From assembly GCA_035513055.1 (NCBI GenBank), contig DATKCT010000180.1, forward strand, positions 17,034 to 81,033: a stretch of 64,000 nucleotides of DNA. The letters are read 5' to 3'. The translations under genes were made by a program, and so were the position numbers. A model generated the notes under the pieces. That model searched no databases and was not told the DNA's origin. It saw only the letters and a program-made list of their open reading frames with translations. Shown one piece after another: positions 1-7,866 of the stretch (positions are counted from its first letter, which is position 1; each line of letters starts with the position of its first letter). Source of the DNA: DATKCT01 sp035513055 (lineage in GTDB: Bacteria; Verrucomicrobiota; Verrucomicrobiia; Verrucomicrobiales; DEV007).

Positions 1-68
1 TGCCAACGGATTGGAAGAAAGATTCCCTCAAGCAACCGAAAAAAGGGGGAATCGCTGGCTCGCCGTTT

Positions 69-1451
69 TCATCCGCGCCCGCCGAGCCAGCCCACGGCCG
101 ATCCCAAGACGATCACCCCCACCCCTAAAATCGCCAAAACGCTCATCCAGAACGACAGATCGTAGAACCGCGACGGAGCCAGTTCCGCCGGGAGACAGCG
201 ATACCGGAAAAACACCGCCGCGAACACCACCAATAACAATATCGCCGTCGTGATCACGCCCCCCACCAGCACCATTCCCACCGGCTCCTTGAAGATGAAG
301 ATCAGAATTGCCCAAATCAAAGGAAACAACCAAGCCAGCCAAGCGATGGCCAGACGCCGCTGACGGGGATTATCAAAATCAAACATGCCAATCCGGCCCA
401 GCGCGTCCGCCGTCACCCGCGTCCAACCGCCCAACGCCGAAAACAAGGTTGAAAACAACACCACAAAAGCCCCTGCCAGGAACACCGTCTCGGCCCAGGG
501 CCCTAGAGTCTCCGTGTATATCCGGGACAGCGTCCGCACCATTTCGAAACCTTCCGGCACGTCGCCCCGCCGGTGCAGAATCGCCGCGCCCAACAAATAG
601 AACGCCGCCGTCACCACCGTGTAAACCACCATCGAGGCCAGCGCGTCCATATACATCACCCGGATCCACCCGCGCGCGCGCCGCACCCACTGCGGGTCTC
701 CGGGCCTCGGCGGGCCGGTCTTCCGCGCGTAGCCCTTTTCAATCAACCAATAGTTGTAATGCATGATCTCATCGCCGCCCACCCCAGTGATTCCGAAAGC
801 GCCCAGCGCCACCACCACCATCCCCGCCGGCAGATCAAAGCGCAGCCCGGAAGCGATCTGCTCCCAACTCACCCGGTACTCCTCGGTCCATTGCAGGGCT
901 CCAACCGAGACGAGGGTCAGCACCGTGAACAACGCCAGCAGCAGAAGCGAAACCTTCTCGAGCAACGAGTAATATCCGCGAAAAACCAGAAGCGCCACCG
1001 CAACCGCCGCCAAACTCAGCCAGATCTCCCTCCTCAGCGCCGGGAAGGCGATTTCTAAAATCACTCCGACTCCGCCCAAAATCCCGCCCAACTGCACCGT
1101 TTTAGCCAACATCATCGCCAGCCAAACCCATATCGACCAACTGGCCCGGCCGAATTTGGGCCCGGGCAACCGATTGAAAGACCGCATCGTCGATTCCCCC
1201 GTGCTGATTGCATGCTTTCCAAATTCCAGTTGGATCGTCACCTTCACCACACAACTCACGAGAATCAGCCAAAACGCCGTGAATCCGGCCCGGGCGCCGA
1301 GCGTTGTGGTCGCGATCAATTCTCCGGAACCTACGATCGACGCCGACAAGATGAAGCCCGGGCCCAGAAAGCGCAGCGATCGCCAAAAGGACTTTGGCGG
1401 TTCCTGAATCTCAGCCTCCGTCAACGTATAGGGGTCACCCGCCGGTTGCAT
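69..1451 (-). CDS. Nramp-related metal ion transporter
   Basis: Polytopic inner-membrane protein of about 460 residues with some eleven hydrophobic segments, matching the Nramp (natural resistance-associated macrophage protein) fold that couples divalent metal uptake to protons. The N-terminal helix reads GPGFILSASIVGSGELIATT, and the segment corresponding to helix 6 carries GVGGDEIMHYNYW. Canonical Nramps have DPGN in helix 1 and MPH in helix 6, so both metal-site motifs are altered. I chose the ATG at 1451, which starts MQPAGDPYT, over a GTG twelve codons upstream. It lies on the same strand as thiL but 117 bases after it, so it may have its own promoter. The fold assignment is fairly sure; the substrate (Mn, Fe, Mg or another) is not. 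Confidence 0.8.
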   Translation of the reverse strand: MQPAGDPYTLTEAEIQEPPKSFWRSLRFLGPGFILSASIVGSGELIATTTLGARAGFTAFWLILVSCVVKVTIQLEFGKHAISTGESTMRSFNRLPGPKFGRASWSIWVWLAMMLAKTVQLGGILGGVGVILEIAFPALRREIWLSLAAVAVALLVFRGYYSLLEKVSLLLLALFTVLTLVSVGALQWTEEYRVSWEQIASGLRFDLPAGMVVVALGAFGITGVGGDEIMHYNYWLIEKGYARKTGPPRPGDPQWVRRARGWIRVMYMDALASMVVYTVVTAAFYLLGAAILHRRGDVPEGFEMVRTLSRIYTETLGPWAETVFLAGAFVVLFSTLFSALGGWTRVTADALGRIGMFDFDNPRQRRLAIAWLAWLFPLIWAILIFIFKEPVGMVLVGGVITTAILLLVVFAAVFFRYRCLPAELAPSRFYDLSFWMSVLAILGVGVIVLGSAVGWLGGRG

Positions 1452-1568
1452 GGCCGCGAGCCTAGCGCGGATGAGCGCAATTCTCACGGCGTTTCGTCGG
1501 GCGAGATCCGGGAGGCCAACATCGGGCCGCGGCCCGTGCCGCCCTGGGCCCGCGCGCTCCTGCGATCC

Positions 1569-2507
1569 TCAGGCAAAGTGATCCCAGCCGCCCTTTGGCA
1601 AGTCCCGGCCCTCTTCCAGCCCGCACAATCGGCCGATCGCCGTCAGCGGGACCTCGGGAAACCGGCGCTGCCACCCCTCTTCCAGCTCCTTCGCGCGCTC
1701 TGGTGGGGCCGCGAACAACAACTCGTAGTCCTCGCCATCGCCCAAGGCCTCCCGAACGCTCGCCCCCGCAGCGCGGGGAAGCAGGCTCTCCTCCACATTG
1801 TACCCTGTGCCGCTGGCCGCCGCCAAGCGCGGCAAATCCCGGGACAAACCGTCGCTCAAATCGATCATCGCCGTCGCCATCCCGTGTTCCGCCAGCCAGC
1901 GGCCCTCTCGCAGCCGCGGTTCAAACTCCAAATGCCGGCCATTGCTGTATGATCTTCCTAACTGACCGCTGACGTACAGCAAGTCCCCCGCCCGGCCGCC
2001 CGAACGCCGCACCAGCGTATCCCGGTTTGCCGTCCCGAGCAGCGCCACCGAGATCATCTCCATTTCCATCCCGATCGCATCCCGCGGCGCCCCCGAAGTC
2101 TCCCCACCCACAATCAAAACCCCGTGCTCCCCGGCCATCTCCCGCAGCCCACGATAAAGAGCCTCCAGCCTGGCCAAGGGCGTCTCCCTCCCCAGCACCA
2201 CGGTTGTCAAAGCATAGCTGGGTCTTCCCCCCATCGCCGCGATGTCGCTCAAACAGCGCGCCATAGCCTTCCTCCCCGCCAAGTTAGGCGGAACGTCTTC
2301 CGCGTAATGCACCCCTCGCACCACCGCGTCCGTCTTGAACAACAGCAATTCCTCCTCTGCGGACGATGCAATCACCGCGCAGTCATCCTCTCCCGGCCCG
2401 GCAACCACGCGCTCTCCCGACGGCAATCCTCGCGTCAAGCGCCGGACGACCTCATCCTCACCCAGATCAGCCAGCCGAAGCGTTCCGGTTTCCCTTTCCC
2501 CGCTCAT
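1569..2507 (-). CDS. thiL: thiamine-monophosphate kinase
   Basis: Phosphorylates thiamine monophosphate to the cofactor thiamine diphosphate with ATP, the last step of thiamine biosynthesis, in the cytoplasm. About 312 residues, the usual ThiL length. The AIRS/PurM-type fold is visible: an early acidic metal site GPGEDDCAVI, then LLFKTDAVVRGVHY, a glycine-rich VGGETSG, MIDLSDGLSRDL and GDGEDYELLFA. The start is fixed by context: the ATG at 2507 overlaps the TGA of the upstream CPBP gene (ATGA) and sits just after a strong GGAGG-rich stretch, so the two are translationally coupled. A longer in-frame extension to 2597 exists but would lie wholly inside the upstream gene and has no family similarity. 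Confidence 0.93.
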   Translation of the reverse strand: MSGERETGTLRLADLGEDEVVRRLTRGLPSGERVVAGPGEDDCAVIASSAEEELLLFKTDAVVRGVHYAEDVPPNLAGRKAMARCLSDIAAMGGRPSYALTTVVLGRETPLARLEALYRGLREMAGEHGVLIVGGETSGAPRDAIGMEMEMISVALLGTANRDTLVRRSGGRAGDLLYVSGQLGRSYSNGRHLEFEPRLREGRWLAEHGMATAMIDLSDGLSRDLPRLAAASGTGYNVEESLLPRAAGASVREALGDGEDYELLFAAPPERAKELEEGWQRRFPEVPLTAIGRLCGLEEGRDLPKGGWDHFA

Positions 2508-3379
2508 CCTCCTCCCCCTCCTTGCGCGCCGCCGGTCACAAGCATGGCCGTCAGATTGGCGAGATTGAACAACGCATGCACTCCCATGGGTATCCACAGA
2601 GAACCCGATAATTCATAGGAAACGGCAAGAAACAGCGCCAGAACAAAGAGCGGCGCATACGATATCACCCCTTCATGGTTCAAGGCGAAAACCAAAGAAG
2701 AGAATACCGCCGCGAAAAAGCGGTCGGAAAAGCGTTTCACAACCGCATAGAGATAGCCCCGGTAGAAAACCTCCTCGAATACCGGAGCCAGCACGACGGC
2801 AGTAAGCCCCAGCATGACGCGGAAGGCCGCCCGTTCGTCTTGCGCAAAGGCCTCGACCAAGGGTTGCGCCGGGATATCTCCTATCCAATGCTGCAACAGG
2901 GCCCGGCTCCGGTCCGCCACCAAAAGAATCAGCGGAACCACCAAAGCCGCCAGGAGCAGGCTCCATCCCGCTGCCTGTCTCCAACGCAGGCGCTGCAATC
3001 CCCACAACTCCGCCAAACTCACCTCTCGCCGCAGCGCCAAGCCCAAGCAAAGCGCTCCTGTCAGAACGAGAAAGAAGAGCCCGTTGGCGACCAGATCCGC
3101 TATTCCCACCTCCCTGGGGTCCCCTGGCGCCGTCTCCCCTTGACCCCACATTTCCGCCAACAACGGCAGATTCGGCGCCGCCAAAAAGAACAGGACGACC
3201 AAGAGCAAGTCGGCCTTCCCGAAGATCCCCGTGTAAACATTGCCGTGCTCGTTCCACCGCGCCAGCGGCGAGGTCTTCCGCACCAAAGCGTAGGCCGGCA
3301 CGGCCAGAAACAGGGCCAGCCAGGTGAGGACCAGGAGATCAAAATGCAGAGTCTGGGCTGCGTTCATCCCCGGGGCCAT
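2504..3379 (-). CDS. CPBP family intramembrane metalloprotease
   Basis: Integral membrane protein of 291 residues belonging to the CAAX-protease/bacteriocin-processing (Abi, CPBP) family. All three catalytic motifs are present: EExxxR (E202, E203, R207 in APVFEEVFYRGYLY), a histidine in the next helix (H235 in ALNHEG), and a final HxxxN (H268, N272 in GVHALFNL). Several hydrophobic helices precede the catalytic core. The gene starts 13 bases after the sppA stop and ends in an ATGA overlap with thiL, so all three are probably one operon. Whether it acts in prenyl-protein processing, peptide maturation or stress signalling cannot be read from sequence. The C terminus is a run of glycines. Confidence 0.85.
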   Translation of the reverse strand: MAPGMNAAQTLHFDLLVLTWLALFLAVPAYALVRKTSPLARWNEHGNVYTGIFGKADLLLVVLFFLAAPNLPLLAEMWGQGETAPGDPREVGIADLVANGLFFLVLTGALCLGLALRREVSLAELWGLQRLRWRQAAGWSLLLAALVVPLILLVADRSRALLQHWIGDIPAQPLVEAFAQDERAAFRVMLGLTAVVLAPVFEEVFYRGYLYAVVKRFSDRFFAAVFSSLVFALNHEGVISYAPLFVLALFLAVSYELSGSLWIPMGVHALFNLANLTAMLVTGGAQGGGGG

Positions 3380-3392
3380 CCGCAGCCAGATC

Positions 3393-4412
3393 TCAGCGGG
3401 CGTAAAACGCCGGCAGAAAATATGCCTGACCCGGTTCCATCGGCGAAGCCAGCCGGTCCGAGAGATCGAGTTCCAACCGCTGACCCGGCTTCAGCTCCGC
3501 CTTCCTCGCCGTCAAGCCAAACAGACTCGCCAGGCTTATACTGCGCCGGTAACGCACCACCGTCGCCCCGGCCGCGGCGCCGAGAGCCCGCGCCCGCGTG
3601 TAGGCGTCTTCAATATACCCCGTCTCGTCAATCAACCCAAGCGCCTGCGCTTCTTCCCCGGTCATAATCCTGCCGTCTGCGATGCCTTCCCTCAGCTCGT
3701 CTTCTCCGATCCCGCGGGACGCGCTCACGATCGCCAGAAAACGCGCATACATAGCATCGACCATCCCCTGGACCATCTTCTTCTCATCCTCCCGCATCTC
3801 GCGGGACGGACTCAACGTATCCTTGTAGCGCCCGCTGGTGAAGGCCACAGACTCGAGACCGACCTTGCCCAAAAGCTCCCGATAATTGAGGGTCTGAATA
3901 ATTACCCCGATACTGCCCGTGATGCTCGTCTCGCTCGCCATCAAATGAGTTCCGCCACAGGCCACGTAATACCCGCCCGAAGCCGCCACAGTATCCATAT
4001 ACACAATCACCGGTTTCAACGCCGCCAACTGCCCAACGGCATGATAGATCGTGTCGGAAGCCGTCACTTCGCCTCCTGGCGAATTGATGCGCAGGACCAC
4101 CGCCTTCACCCGATGGTCCTGTGCCGCATATTCCAGCATTCCCTTGACGTCCTCCACCGTTGAACCCGTGAAAGGACCGCCCACGCTCGAGATCAGCCCC
4201 TCCAAGTCGATCTGGGCGATGCGATCGCGTCCTCCTCTCTCCACGATCTGCTCTTGATAGCTCGGCGGCGGCGCCGGTCCCGGAGAACCTGCCAACGCCA
4301 GGGACAGCATCATGACGATTCCCACCGCCACATTCATCAGCACGCTCATAGCGAGCAACACGAAGAGAATGGCGCAAATCACCCCAAGCGTTTTCCGGCT
4401 CATGGCCCCCAT
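3393..4412 (-). CDS. sppA: signal peptide peptidase SppA, 36K type
   Basis: Membrane-anchored serine protease of the S49/ClpP-like fold that degrades cleaved signal peptides in the envelope. An N-terminal transmembrane helix (about residues 8-42) is followed by one catalytic domain; 339 residues is the short single-domain form. The nucleophile is Ser145 in TVAASGGYYVACGG and the general base Lys197 in SGRYKDTLSP. Their spacing of 52 residues matches the Ser-Lys dyad of Bacillus SppA. The oxyanion segment NSPGGEV is also present. The ATG at 4412 is preferred because AAAGG lies eight bases upstream; a second ATG is at 4403. First gene of the apparent sppA-CPBP-thiL operon and divergent from ribB. 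Confidence 0.92.
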   Translation of the reverse strand: MGAMSRKTLGVICAILFVLLAMSVLMNVAVGIVMMLSLALAGSPGPAPPPSYQEQIVERGGRDRIAQIDLEGLISSVGGPFTGSTVEDVKGMLEYAAQDHRVKAVVLRINSPGGEVTASDTIYHAVGQLAALKPVIVYMDTVAASGGYYVACGGTHLMASETSITGSIGVIIQTLNYRELLGKVGLESVAFTSGRYKDTLSPSREMREDEKKMVQGMVDAMYARFLAIVSASRGIGEDELREGIADGRIMTGEEAQALGLIDETGYIEDAYTRARALGAAAGATVVRYRRSISLASLFGLTARKAELKPGQRLELDLSDRLASPMEPGQAYFLPAFYAR

Positions 4413-4506
4413 ACTCGCAGCCTTTCTCCGATCTACAAGCCGCCTCTCCCGCCGGCGCTCTCACACCCCGCCGCCCCCCGCCGCCCTCCGGCGCCACGTC
4501 CCTCTC

Positions 4507-4522
4507 GATTGCCCCGGCAATC
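4507..4522. promoter_or_regulatory. inverted repeat in the sppA/ribB divergent region
   Basis: GATTGCC-CC-GGCAATC, two perfect 7-base arms with a 2-base spacer, in the 155-base space between the divergent sppA and ribB starts. The position suits a shared operator. No FMN riboswitch could be recognised in this short leader. The function is a guess. Confidence 0.3.
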
Positions 4523-4567
4523 CCCCGTTGCAAAGGCCGCTCCGTCGCAGAACATGACCCGCGCCGC

Positions 4568-5662
4568 ATGAGCGAGACCTCCGTCAGCCCCACCGCCGGC
4601 ATCATGGCTTCCGTCGAAGACGCCGCCCGCGAACTCGCCGATGGATCCCTCGTCATTGTTACCGACGATCGCCAGCGCGAAAACGAAGGCGATCTCATTG
4701 CCGCCGCGTCCCGCGTTTCCCCTGCCATGGTCAATTTCATGGCCACTCATGCCCGCGGTCTCATCTGCACTCCAATCACCGCCGAGGCGGCCGAACGTCT
4801 CGGCCTTCCCGCTATGGTCCGCGAAAACCGGGAAGCGTTCACCACCCATTTCACCGTGTCCGTCGACGCGGCTCGCGGCATCACCACCGGGATCAGCGCC
4901 GCCGATCGCGCCGCCACAATCCGCATACTCGCCGATCCCGGATCCCGCCCCGAAGATCTCGTCCAGCCCGGCCATATCTTCCCTCTCATCGCCAAGCGCG
5001 GGGGCGTGCTGCGTCGCGCCGGACACACCGAAGCGGCTATCGATCTCGTCCGCCTCGCCGGCCTCGAACCCGCTGCGGTCATTTGCGAAATCCTCAATCC
5101 CGATGGGTCCATGGCCCGCATGCCCGACCTCAAACGCTTCGCCCTTTCCCACGGACTCCGCATTTGCACCATCGCCGACCTCATCAACCATCGCCGGCTC
5201 CGCGAAAAACTCGTCGAGTTGCGCTCGCAGCGCTGCGTATCCACCGATTTCGGCGAATTCCAGCTCCGGGTCTACGCCAGTCTTTTCGACGAGCGCGAAC
5301 ACCTCGCCTTGGTCCTCGGCGACCCGTTGCCCGGCCGGCCGACCCTCGTCCGCGTCCATCGCGCCTCCCTGCTCGAGGACCTCTTCGCTCCTGCCCACGG
5401 CCTCATCCACGCCTCCCTCGAGCGCATCCGCGCCGAAGGCGCCGGAGTCTTTCTTTACATGCGGCCCAAAGAGAACTCGCTCCGCTCCCAAACCCACCCG
5501 GAAGGGCCCATGGATCTCCGGGACTACGGCATCGGAGCCCAGATCCTCCACGACCTCGGCGTCCGCTCGATCCGCCTTCTCACCAATCACCCTCGCAAGA
5601 TCGTAGGCCTCGAAGGCCACGGCCTCCGCATCGTCGAGCAGATCCCTTTGATCGGTCCCTAG
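4568..5662 (+). CDS. ribB: 3,4-dihydroxy-2-butanone-4-phosphate synthase with degenerate GTP cyclohydrolase II domain
   Basis: The N-terminal half (about residues 12-210) is a complete RibB domain that makes the four-carbon unit of riboflavin from ribulose 5-phosphate. It contains DDRQRENEGDLI, ATHARGLICTP, FTVSVDAA, and the GHTEAAIDL histidine. The C-terminal half (about 215-364) aligns with RibA, including MDLRDYGIGAQIL and LLTNHPRKIVGLEGHGLRIV. However, the RibA zinc site is lost: where three cysteines are expected the sequence reads VRVHRASLLEDLF and then has no CxC. It therefore resembles RibBX-type fusions and probably has only RibB activity. No clear Shine-Dalgarno sequence precedes the ATG. 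A separate RibA would be needed elsewhere in the genome. Confidence 0.9.
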   Translation: MSETSVSPTAGIMASVEDAARELADGSLVIVTDDRQRENEGDLIAAASRVSPAMVNFMATHARGLICTPITAEAAERLGLPAMVRENREAFTTHFTVSVDAARGITTGISAADRAATIRILADPGSRPEDLVQPGHIFPLIAKRGGVLRRAGHTEAAIDLVRLAGLEPAAVICEILNPDGSMARMPDLKRFALSHGLRICTIADLINHRRLREKLVELRSQRCVSTDFGEFQLRVYASLFDEREHLALVLGDPLPGRPTLVRVHRASLLEDLFAPAHGLIHASLERIRAEGAGVFLYMRPKENSLRSQTHPEGPMDLRDYGIGAQILHDLGVRSIRLLTNHPRKIVGLEGHGLRIVEQIPLIGP

Positions 5663-5775
5663 CTCCGCATTCTGATACGCCCCAGATATTCAAAAAGGCG
5701 ACCGCGCCAGGCGGGCGCGATGAGCAGTTCGCGATCCTTGGTAGAGAAGATCAGATGGTAATAGAAATGAATGCC
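5659..5775 (-). pseudogene. IS200/REP-associated Y1 transposase fragment
   Basis: On the minus strand this stretch reads IHFYYHLIFSTKDRELLI, then PAWRGRLFEYLG, and reaches a stop after MRS. This is the N-terminal strand-helix block typical of IS200-like and REP-associated Y1 transposases, whose members usually begin with a similar YYHIVFSTKxRxPLI segment. No start codon, HUH motif or catalytic tyrosine is present, so it is a remnant of about 38 codons. Its stop overlaps the stop of ribB, which means the element decayed right against the 3' end of that gene. Confidence 0.65.
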
Positions 5776-5792
5776 CGCGCAGAATTCTTTCC

Positions 5793-6635
5793 ATGCATCC
5801 GCAGCTTATGAAACTGTATCCCTTGCTCATCATGGCCAACCTGGCGCTTGGAGTCACCGGCGCGGCCGGCGTCGAGATTGTCGCCCACCGCGGAGCGTCT
5901 CATGAAGCTCCCGAAAACACCCTCGCCTCGATCAGCCTCGCCTGGGAGGAAAACGCCGATGCCGCCGAGGTCGATGTCTTCGTCACTTCCGACGGGCGAA
6001 TCATCGCCATTCATGATCCAACCACCGGCCGCACCGCCGGCGCGGATCTGGCCGTCGCCGAGAGCAGCTTTGAGGACTTGCGGAAACTCGATGTGGGCGC
6101 GTGGAAGGGACCGCAGTGGAAAGACGAGCGCATCCCATCGCTCGAGGACGTGCTAGAAATCCTGCCACCCGCAAAGCGCCTCTACATCGAAATCAAATGT
6201 GGAGAGGAGATCCTCGATCCGCTGACACGCGTCCTTGCTCCATGGGAGAAACGGGCCGGTCAAATTGTCCTCATCGGCTTTTCCTATGAGTTGATGTCGG
6301 CCGCCAAACGCCGTTTCCCGCATTTCCTCTGCCACTGGTTAGTATCCGTGGAACAGATTGAAGGAACCAACGAATGGGAACCGCCGATCCCGGAGGTTGC
6401 CGCGCGCGCCCAAGCAGCGGGATTCGACGGTATCAGCCTCGGCAACGCTCCTGCGCTCGACGCTGAGGCGGCCCGGATCGTGCGCGCTCATGAGCTGCTG
6501 CTCCTGGTTTGGACCGTCAACAACGCCGGCCGGGCCCGCGCGCTGAGCGCTCTCGGCGTTCACTCCATCACCACGGACCGCCCGGGCTGGCTGCGCAAGC
6601 AGCTTCGCGAAGCGCTTTCGGACCCGAAACGCTAA
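5793..6635 (+). CDS. secreted glycerophosphodiester phosphodiesterase
   Basis: Hydrolyses glycerophosphodiesters to glycerol 3-phosphate and an alcohol. About 280 residues: an N-terminal signal peptide (about residues 1-26, ending LGVTGAAG), then a GDPD TIM barrel. The catalytic signature is intact: HRG with H32, PENT with E41, an E-x-D metal pair (E59, D61 in AAEVDVF) and H74 in IAIHDPTTGR. A further acidic strand, YIEIKCGEE, follows. An alternative ATG lies at codon 6 (5808) and would also give a usable signal peptide; neither has an obvious ribosome binding site. Probably exported, and could serve phospholipid turnover or phosphate scavenging. It stands alone, with decayed sequence on both sides. 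Confidence 0.88.
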   Translation: MHPQLMKLYPLLIMANLALGVTGAAGVEIVAHRGASHEAPENTLASISLAWEENADAAEVDVFVTSDGRIIAIHDPTTGRTAGADLAVAESSFEDLRKLDVGAWKGPQWKDERIPSLEDVLEILPPAKRLYIEIKCGEEILDPLTRVLAPWEKRAGQIVLIGFSYELMSAAKRRFPHFLCHWLVSVEQIEGTNEWEPPIPEVAARAQAAGFDGISLGNAPALDAEAARIVRAHELLLLVWTVNNAGRARALSALGVHSITTDRPGWLRKQLREALSDPKR

Positions 6636-6671
6636 CCCCTCTCTCCCAAACGGGACTTTTCCCTTTGCCCG

Positions 6672-6690
6672 ACGGGACGTTCCATCCCGT
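6672..6690 (+). terminator. weak hairpin after the phosphodiesterase gene
   Basis: ACGGGA-cgttcca-TCCCGT about 37 bases after the stop of the phosphodiesterase gene. There is no proper T tract, so it is only a candidate transcription end. Confidence 0.25.
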
Positions 6691-6715
6691 TGCCATCTCC
6701 CGCGTCTCCGGTCAG

Positions 6716-6820
6716 GGGCGTCGCGGTGTCCGGATGTCTGCCTTGCAGAAAGAGCAGGTGATCGCATACGGCCCGGCCGAGGGTTGCCGCATCGAGCCCT
6801 GTGCGCAAGTTCTGCGGATC
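6716..6820 (-). pseudogene. glycogen phosphorylase N-terminal fragment
   Basis: Read on the minus strand, this piece gives RTGLDAATLGRAVCDHLLF followed by LQGRHPDTATP. It matches the segment near the N terminus of glycogen/starch phosphorylases (RTGMSxETLKRAFxDxLxYxQGKFPxIAT). Similarity stops immediately afterwards; the expected DYYxALAYTVRDR never appears. It is a remnant of about 35 codons in the 464-base gap between the phosphodiesterase and the leucine-rich-repeat gene (6636-7099). Nothing else in that gap was recognised. Confidence 0.55.
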
Positions 6821-7099
6821 GATTGCGGGCTCTTGCTCAGGCCCAGGTCTTTCGGGTTGGCGTGACACAGCGGTCAAAGGTAAACGCCTTGCGGGGCCGG
6901 GCGGAAGTCTATCCCTTCAGCCAAAGAGCGGAGGCGCCCCGCGCCTGCTGGGGCAGAGTTTCCCACAGGAGAGCTGCTACTCCAGGAAGCGCCCGGCCGC
7001 AAGAGAATGCCTCAAGAAGCGGGCAGCACCTTGACCGCAACCCATATCGTCTTAGGATTGCCCAGAGGGACCTCCTCCCGTCATCCCCTTTCCTTCTCT

Positions 7100-7849
7100 A
7101 TGTGGACTCGATCCGCGATAGCTGTCGTCCTAACCGCACTGGCGGGCTTACCCGCAAGGGCGGCGGACACATCGAGCCGGGTCGCCGCCATCGAGGCTCT
7201 CGGCGGCAAGGTTTTTTACCGTCCCGGCACAGGCATCCCAGTCGAAGTGCAACTGCACGGCCTGCGCCAGGTCGATCCCGGCGGCCTGCGCCACCTCGGC
7301 GATTTCAAGTTCTTAACCGGCCTGTCCCTGGAACAATGCGCACTGACCGACGAGCACACGGATTTTCTCATCCACCTCCGCCGTCTGAAGTGGCTCAATT
7401 TTTACCAGACCGGCATCGGCGACGCGACCCTGGCTCGAATTGCCGGGTTGACCCCATTGGAAGGGATCGCCCTCGGTGAAACCCAAGTGACCGACCGCGG
7501 CCTACTGCATCTGGCGGGACTCCCTCGCTTGCGCTATCTCGGACTGCGAGCCACGGGCGTCACCGTGCAGGCCGCCAAAACGGTCTCGAAATGGAAAACC
7601 CTGACGGGCCTGCATTTCGGAGAAACCGGCGCGGACGATGATTGGGTGACCGAGATCGCTGCTCTTCCGCGGCTGGAAAAGCTCTGGTTGCACGACAGCG
7701 CGGTGACCGACGGTTCCGTGCCGCGATTGGCTCGGATGCGGAATCTGCGCCTGCTCGACCTGCGCCGCTCCGCCTGCGCCATCGATGGAATCCGGCGTCT
7801 GCGGGAAGCCCTTCCCGAATGCCGGATTCTCTACGAGAAGGATCCCTGA
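7100..7849 (+). CDS. secreted leucine-rich-repeat-like protein
   Basis: About 249 residues: a signal peptide (MWTRSAIAVVLTALAGLPARA) followed by roughly seven leucine-rich repeats of 23-24 residues. Repeat units include LTGLSLEQCALTDEH, LKWLNFYQTGIGDATL, LEGIALGETQVTDRGLLHL, LRYLGLRATGV and LEKLWLHDSAVTD. The consensus LxxLxLxxTxVTDxGLxxL is the cysteine-containing-like/bacterial subtype common in planctomycetes and verrucomicrobia. No catalytic domain is attached, so it is probably a periplasmic or surface protein-binding scaffold. The ATG at 7100 is chosen because the signal peptide begins there; in-frame sequence further upstream has no such character. Confidence 0.75.
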   Translation: MWTRSAIAVVLTALAGLPARAADTSSRVAAIEALGGKVFYRPGTGIPVEVQLHGLRQVDPGGLRHLGDFKFLTGLSLEQCALTDEHTDFLIHLRRLKWLNFYQTGIGDATLARIAGLTPLEGIALGETQVTDRGLLHLAGLPRLRYLGLRATGVTVQAAKTVSKWKTLTGLHFGETGADDDWVTEIAALPRLEKLWLHDSAVTDGSVPRLARMRNLRLLDLRRSACAIDGIRRLREALPECRILYEKDP

Positions 7850-7866
7850 GCGAGCATTTTTCAGCG

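Noticed and set aside
4413..4567. Possible FMN riboswitch before ribB
   Set aside because: The 155-base leader contains none of the conserved RFN-element blocks that I could identify.
4433..5620. Minus-strand open frame of 395 residues across ribB
   Set aside because: It is the exact antisense of the RibB/RibA-like gene, has no family motifs, and reflects the GC-rich third codon positions.
6632..6877. An intact 81-residue protein in the gap after the phosphodiesterase
   Set aside because: Only the middle 35 codons resemble glycogen phosphorylase and the flanks are unrelated, so it is called a remnant.
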